Position numbers and translations under genes: made by a program. This document shows, piece after piece, positions 63,001-64,000 of a stretch of 64,000 nt of DNA. A model generated the notes under the pieces. It made no database searches, had not been told where the DNA came from, and saw nothing but the letters and a program-made list of their open reading frames with translations. Positions within the stretch are counted from its first letter, which is position 1. The number at the start of each line of letters is the position of its first letter. The DNA is from Pomacea canaliculata (Eukaryota > Mollusca > Gastropoda > Architaenioglossa > Ampullariidae): the NCBI RefSeq assembly GCF_003073045.1, contig NC_037599.1:25148695-25212694 (forward strand). The letters are read 5' to 3'.

Positions 63001-63322
63001 ATTCTCATATTTAATTCATGTTATAATTCAGATACTCATGATTTTAAGCAATATCAAAATTCATAATTTAAAATCCCATCTTGAGTTAAGAGATGTAACT
63101 CCATCTACCAATGATGTCACAGATTTTTGTCAACATAATTACATTTCTTTATACATGGACACAAACCAAATATATAAAATGTAAAAAAAGATTAAAGTTA
63201 TGTTACCACTCACTTGCATTGGACACCTCCTCATCATCTTCTTTAGAAACTTTCTCCACTCTGGCCAAATTACCAGAATCAAACTTTGACGTGAAGGTTA
63301 AATTTCCAAACCGCGCTTCCAT
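45099..63322 (-). CDS. AGBL5: AGBL5, cytosolic carboxypeptidase 5 (tubulin deglutamylase), near-complete multi-exon model
   Basis: An M14 zinc peptidase. CCP5 removes branch-point glutamates from tubulin. Exons in transcript order: 63322-63214, 62670-62574, 62454-62283, 61991-61825, 60817-60637, 59992-58838, 57654-57485, 56173-56038, 55123-54939, 54763-54618, 54098-53860, 53629-53448, 52013-51696, 50145-49903, 47776-47728 and 45195-45099. This gives about 1,215 residues. The N domain carries [11 protein letters not shown] and [12 protein letters not shown]. Zinc ligands are H251 and E254 (RVHPGE) and H606 ([11 protein letters not shown]). Substrate-binding N311-R312 lies in GMNLNR, and the catalytic E688 in YTLECNYN. 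An acidic Ser-rich insert of about 250 residues splits the catalytic domain. The Ser/Arg-rich tail is less certain. The exon ending 51696 leaves phase 2 but 50145 needs phase 1, so a small exon is missing. The terminal exon is tentative. Confidence 0.93.
46423..46552. repeat. about 26-bp minisatellite, 5 units
   Basis: Units begin GGCTGTAGGAGAAAGCAGTA and are 27, 26, 26, 18 (shortened) and 27 bases long, moderately diverged. The array lies in the tail-end intron of AGBL5 between the 47728 and 45195 exons. Confidence 0.85.
48736..49125. repeat. diverged minisatellite, about 40-60 bp unit
   Basis: The core GGCCAGAAATAATACAGGACTGC recurs with spacers such as TTGTCTCTTGTTATTAAT. At least seven recognisable copies run from about 48780 to 49115, increasingly degenerate to the right (CAGAGACAACACAGTACTG, AGAAACAATACAGCACTG, AAACAATACAGTGTTG). 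It is in an AGBL5 intron and older than the other arrays here. Confidence 0.75.
55240..55500. repeat. diverged minisatellite, about 25-30 bp unit
   Basis: The motif GGACTGCTATATGATTGCCT (and variants with ACATGG) repeats about nine times with variable spacing. It lies in the AGBL5 intron between the 56038 and 55123 exons, close to the acceptor of the latter. A related CATGTCCAGAAATAATCTAC pattern occurs just before it. Confidence 0.75.
56580..56820 (+). mobile_element. LINE/SINE 3' end fragment
   Basis: It ends GCGCATTGAGCGTATC, then GTGCGTTATAAAACTACATC followed by ATC repeats. This is the same architecture as the end of the LINE at 34440-34510 (GCGCAATGAGC...GCGCATTACAAATTG plus ATC/ATT tail). 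The body is degenerate. It is antisense in an AGBL5 intron. Confidence 0.5.
56939..57230 (+). mobile_element. LINE ORF2 C-terminal fragment
   Basis: Conceptual translation gives [20 protein letters not shown], then [15 protein letters not shown], an in-frame stop, and [47 protein letters not shown]. This is the common C terminus of endonuclease/RT non-LTR retrotransposons (GRRRGRQRK..W.DN.K.WTG......A..R..WR). It is a different family from the 34-kb LINE and from the ATTTG-tailed family. It is antisense within the AGBL5 intron between exons 57485 and 56173. Confidence 0.85.
58109..58395 (-). mobile_element. LINE 3' fragment with ATTTG tail, copy 3
   Basis: Same family as 15958-16385, close in sequence: both contain AACATAATTGCCAGACATACCC and the ACACCTACACCTTCTCTCAC block in plus-strand order, plus the tail AATCAAATCAAACTTTATTG. 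5'-truncated. Same orientation as AGBL5, in the intron between exons 58838 and 57654. Confidence 0.8.
58548..58600 (+). repeat. SINE module, copy C (partial)
   Basis: GTTCACAGGGTCAGCTGTC followed by TTGCTATGATATAGCC matches the SINE body at 13834 and 33522. Only the core is recognisable. Confidence 0.5.
58763..58784. repeat. (CA)n microsatellite
   Basis: About ten CA dinucleotides, continuing as imperfect CACACAAAGACACGCACACA. It lies just past the donor of the large AGBL5 catalytic exon. Confidence 0.8.
60160..60330 (+). mobile_element. SINE-like body fragment
   Basis: CCACCCATCAGATTTCCAAA, then AATGGGTACCTGC and GGGAAGATAAAGGAAAGGAA resemble the bodies of SINE copies at 36890 and 15740. 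The head is weak. It lies in the AGBL5 intron between exons 60637 and 59992. Confidence 0.4.
60873..60972. repeat. tandem duplication with AT microsatellite
   Basis: Two copies of a unit of about 55 bases, (TA)n TGACAATGCTGTTAT followed by GGTACTATTTATGA or CAGTACTATTAATGA. It lies in the AGBL5 intron 4 region, between exons 61825 and 60817. Confidence 0.7.
61189..61345 (-). mobile_element. tRNA-derived SINE copy
   Basis: On the minus strand the head reads GGTGGCACAATGATTAGTGC, then CTGTCACCAATACGGGTC. This is an A-box-like start followed by a divergent body. It is related in its head to the 33430 copy. It lies in the same AGBL5 intron as the tandem duplication at 60873. Confidence 0.5.
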
Positions 63323-64000
63323 TGCTACCTACTAACAATGTAATATAAAGCAATAGAAGTAAGCATCTATAGAAACATAAATTAGCATAAAATTAACTGA
63401 ATTCAAGATTTTAATTGCGGCCCTATGCTCCACTGAGGGTGATTAAGAAGAAGGAGGAGAAGATTTTAATATTGAAGTCTTGAACAAGCAAAAAAAGATT
63501 TTCACGATTCATGACTGTGTGTGCCACTAAATGAGTATCAACTGGGTAACCACTCAACACTGATGTGCTATTTATTATATGGATGTAAATGTGATGTTAC
63601 TTGTCTGTTGACAATTATTTACTGGGGGACATGGATGGCTGGGGAAAGCAGAGTAGTTACAGGACTGGCAACAAAGGGTGGAGGTTTAAGTGCAACCAGT
63701 TTGATACCCACATAGCACAACATGCTTCTCACGGTTGATGATGATTAAATGAGCACCTGACACTTCAAAGAGTTGATGAAAGAAAGGCAGGGATGGAGAG
63801 GAGACTGGCCTGCAGATGAATGTAAGTTTCTATAACATCTGAATCCAACAACTGATAAGTTGATACAGGACTACTTTACTTTTTCTTAATTTACAATGCA
63901 ATTAAGCATATCTCACAAATCTGCTACCACTTAGCCCACTTTTTTGGCTAAAGGACTCACAAAATAATTTACAATAAATTAACTTCTATTTTAAGCATAA
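63323..64000. promoter_or_regulatory. AGBL5 upstream region with SINE fragment
   Basis: This is sequence 5' of the AGBL5 start codon (the gene is read leftwards). No CpG-rich core or TATA box is visible, and a 5' UTR exon could lie off the window. A tRNA-like SINE fragment is at about 63635-63800 (AGAGTAGTTACAGGACTGGC, then CCAGTTTGATACCC as B box). Confidence 0.4.

Overview
The window is nuclear DNA of an animal, read from intron-rich genes with GT-AG introns, AT-rich non-coding sequence and many LINE, SINE and hAT-type repeats. All recognised proteins are generic metazoan families. The repeat style (tRNA-headed SINEs and LINE 3' ends that terminate in short ATTTG or ATT/ATC tails) suggests a lophotrochozoan, perhaps a gastropod mollusc. 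That placement is inference and the sequence alone does not prove it.

Layout, left to right. 471-3360 (+) is the 3' part of a membrane receptor gene. Its ectodomain lies off the left edge. Its cytoplasmic tail is packed with YxxP tyrosine motifs, mostly YLTP. 3361-7322 is intergenic, with a 37-bp tandem repeat. 7323-12147 (-) is a complete seven-exon PIGW (GPI inositol acyltransferase). 13330-16927 (+) is REX1BD, whose first short coding exon I could not place; it is head to head with PIGW, with a CRE octamer between them. 19802-21627 (-) is a complete six-exon BTF3 (beta-NAC, 162 residues), head to head with NASP. 23668-40229 (+) is a complete 16-exon NASP histone chaperone (about 704 residues). 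40230-45098 separates the convergent NASP and AGBL5 genes. 45099-63322 (-) is AGBL5 (cytosolic carboxypeptidase 5), complete at its 5' end, with at least one small 3' exon not placed.

The introns hold the mobile fraction. It includes an hAT-type MITE with perfect 8-bp target duplications, several 5'-truncated LINEs, tRNA-derived SINEs, several minisatellites, and in NASP intron 14 a GC-rich block followed by a decayed intronless copy of a STRAD-type pseudokinase.

Most of the genes are unrelated housekeeping functions: GPI anchor synthesis, DNA repair, nascent-chain binding, histone supply and tubulin deglutamylation. There is no operon-like logic. The only physical coupling is two divergent gene pairs that may share promoters. 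The most unusual item is the receptor tail. It carries 11 YxxP sites in an expanding coding repeat, which resembles a Cas-type Crk-SH2 docking array placed directly on a transmembrane receptor.
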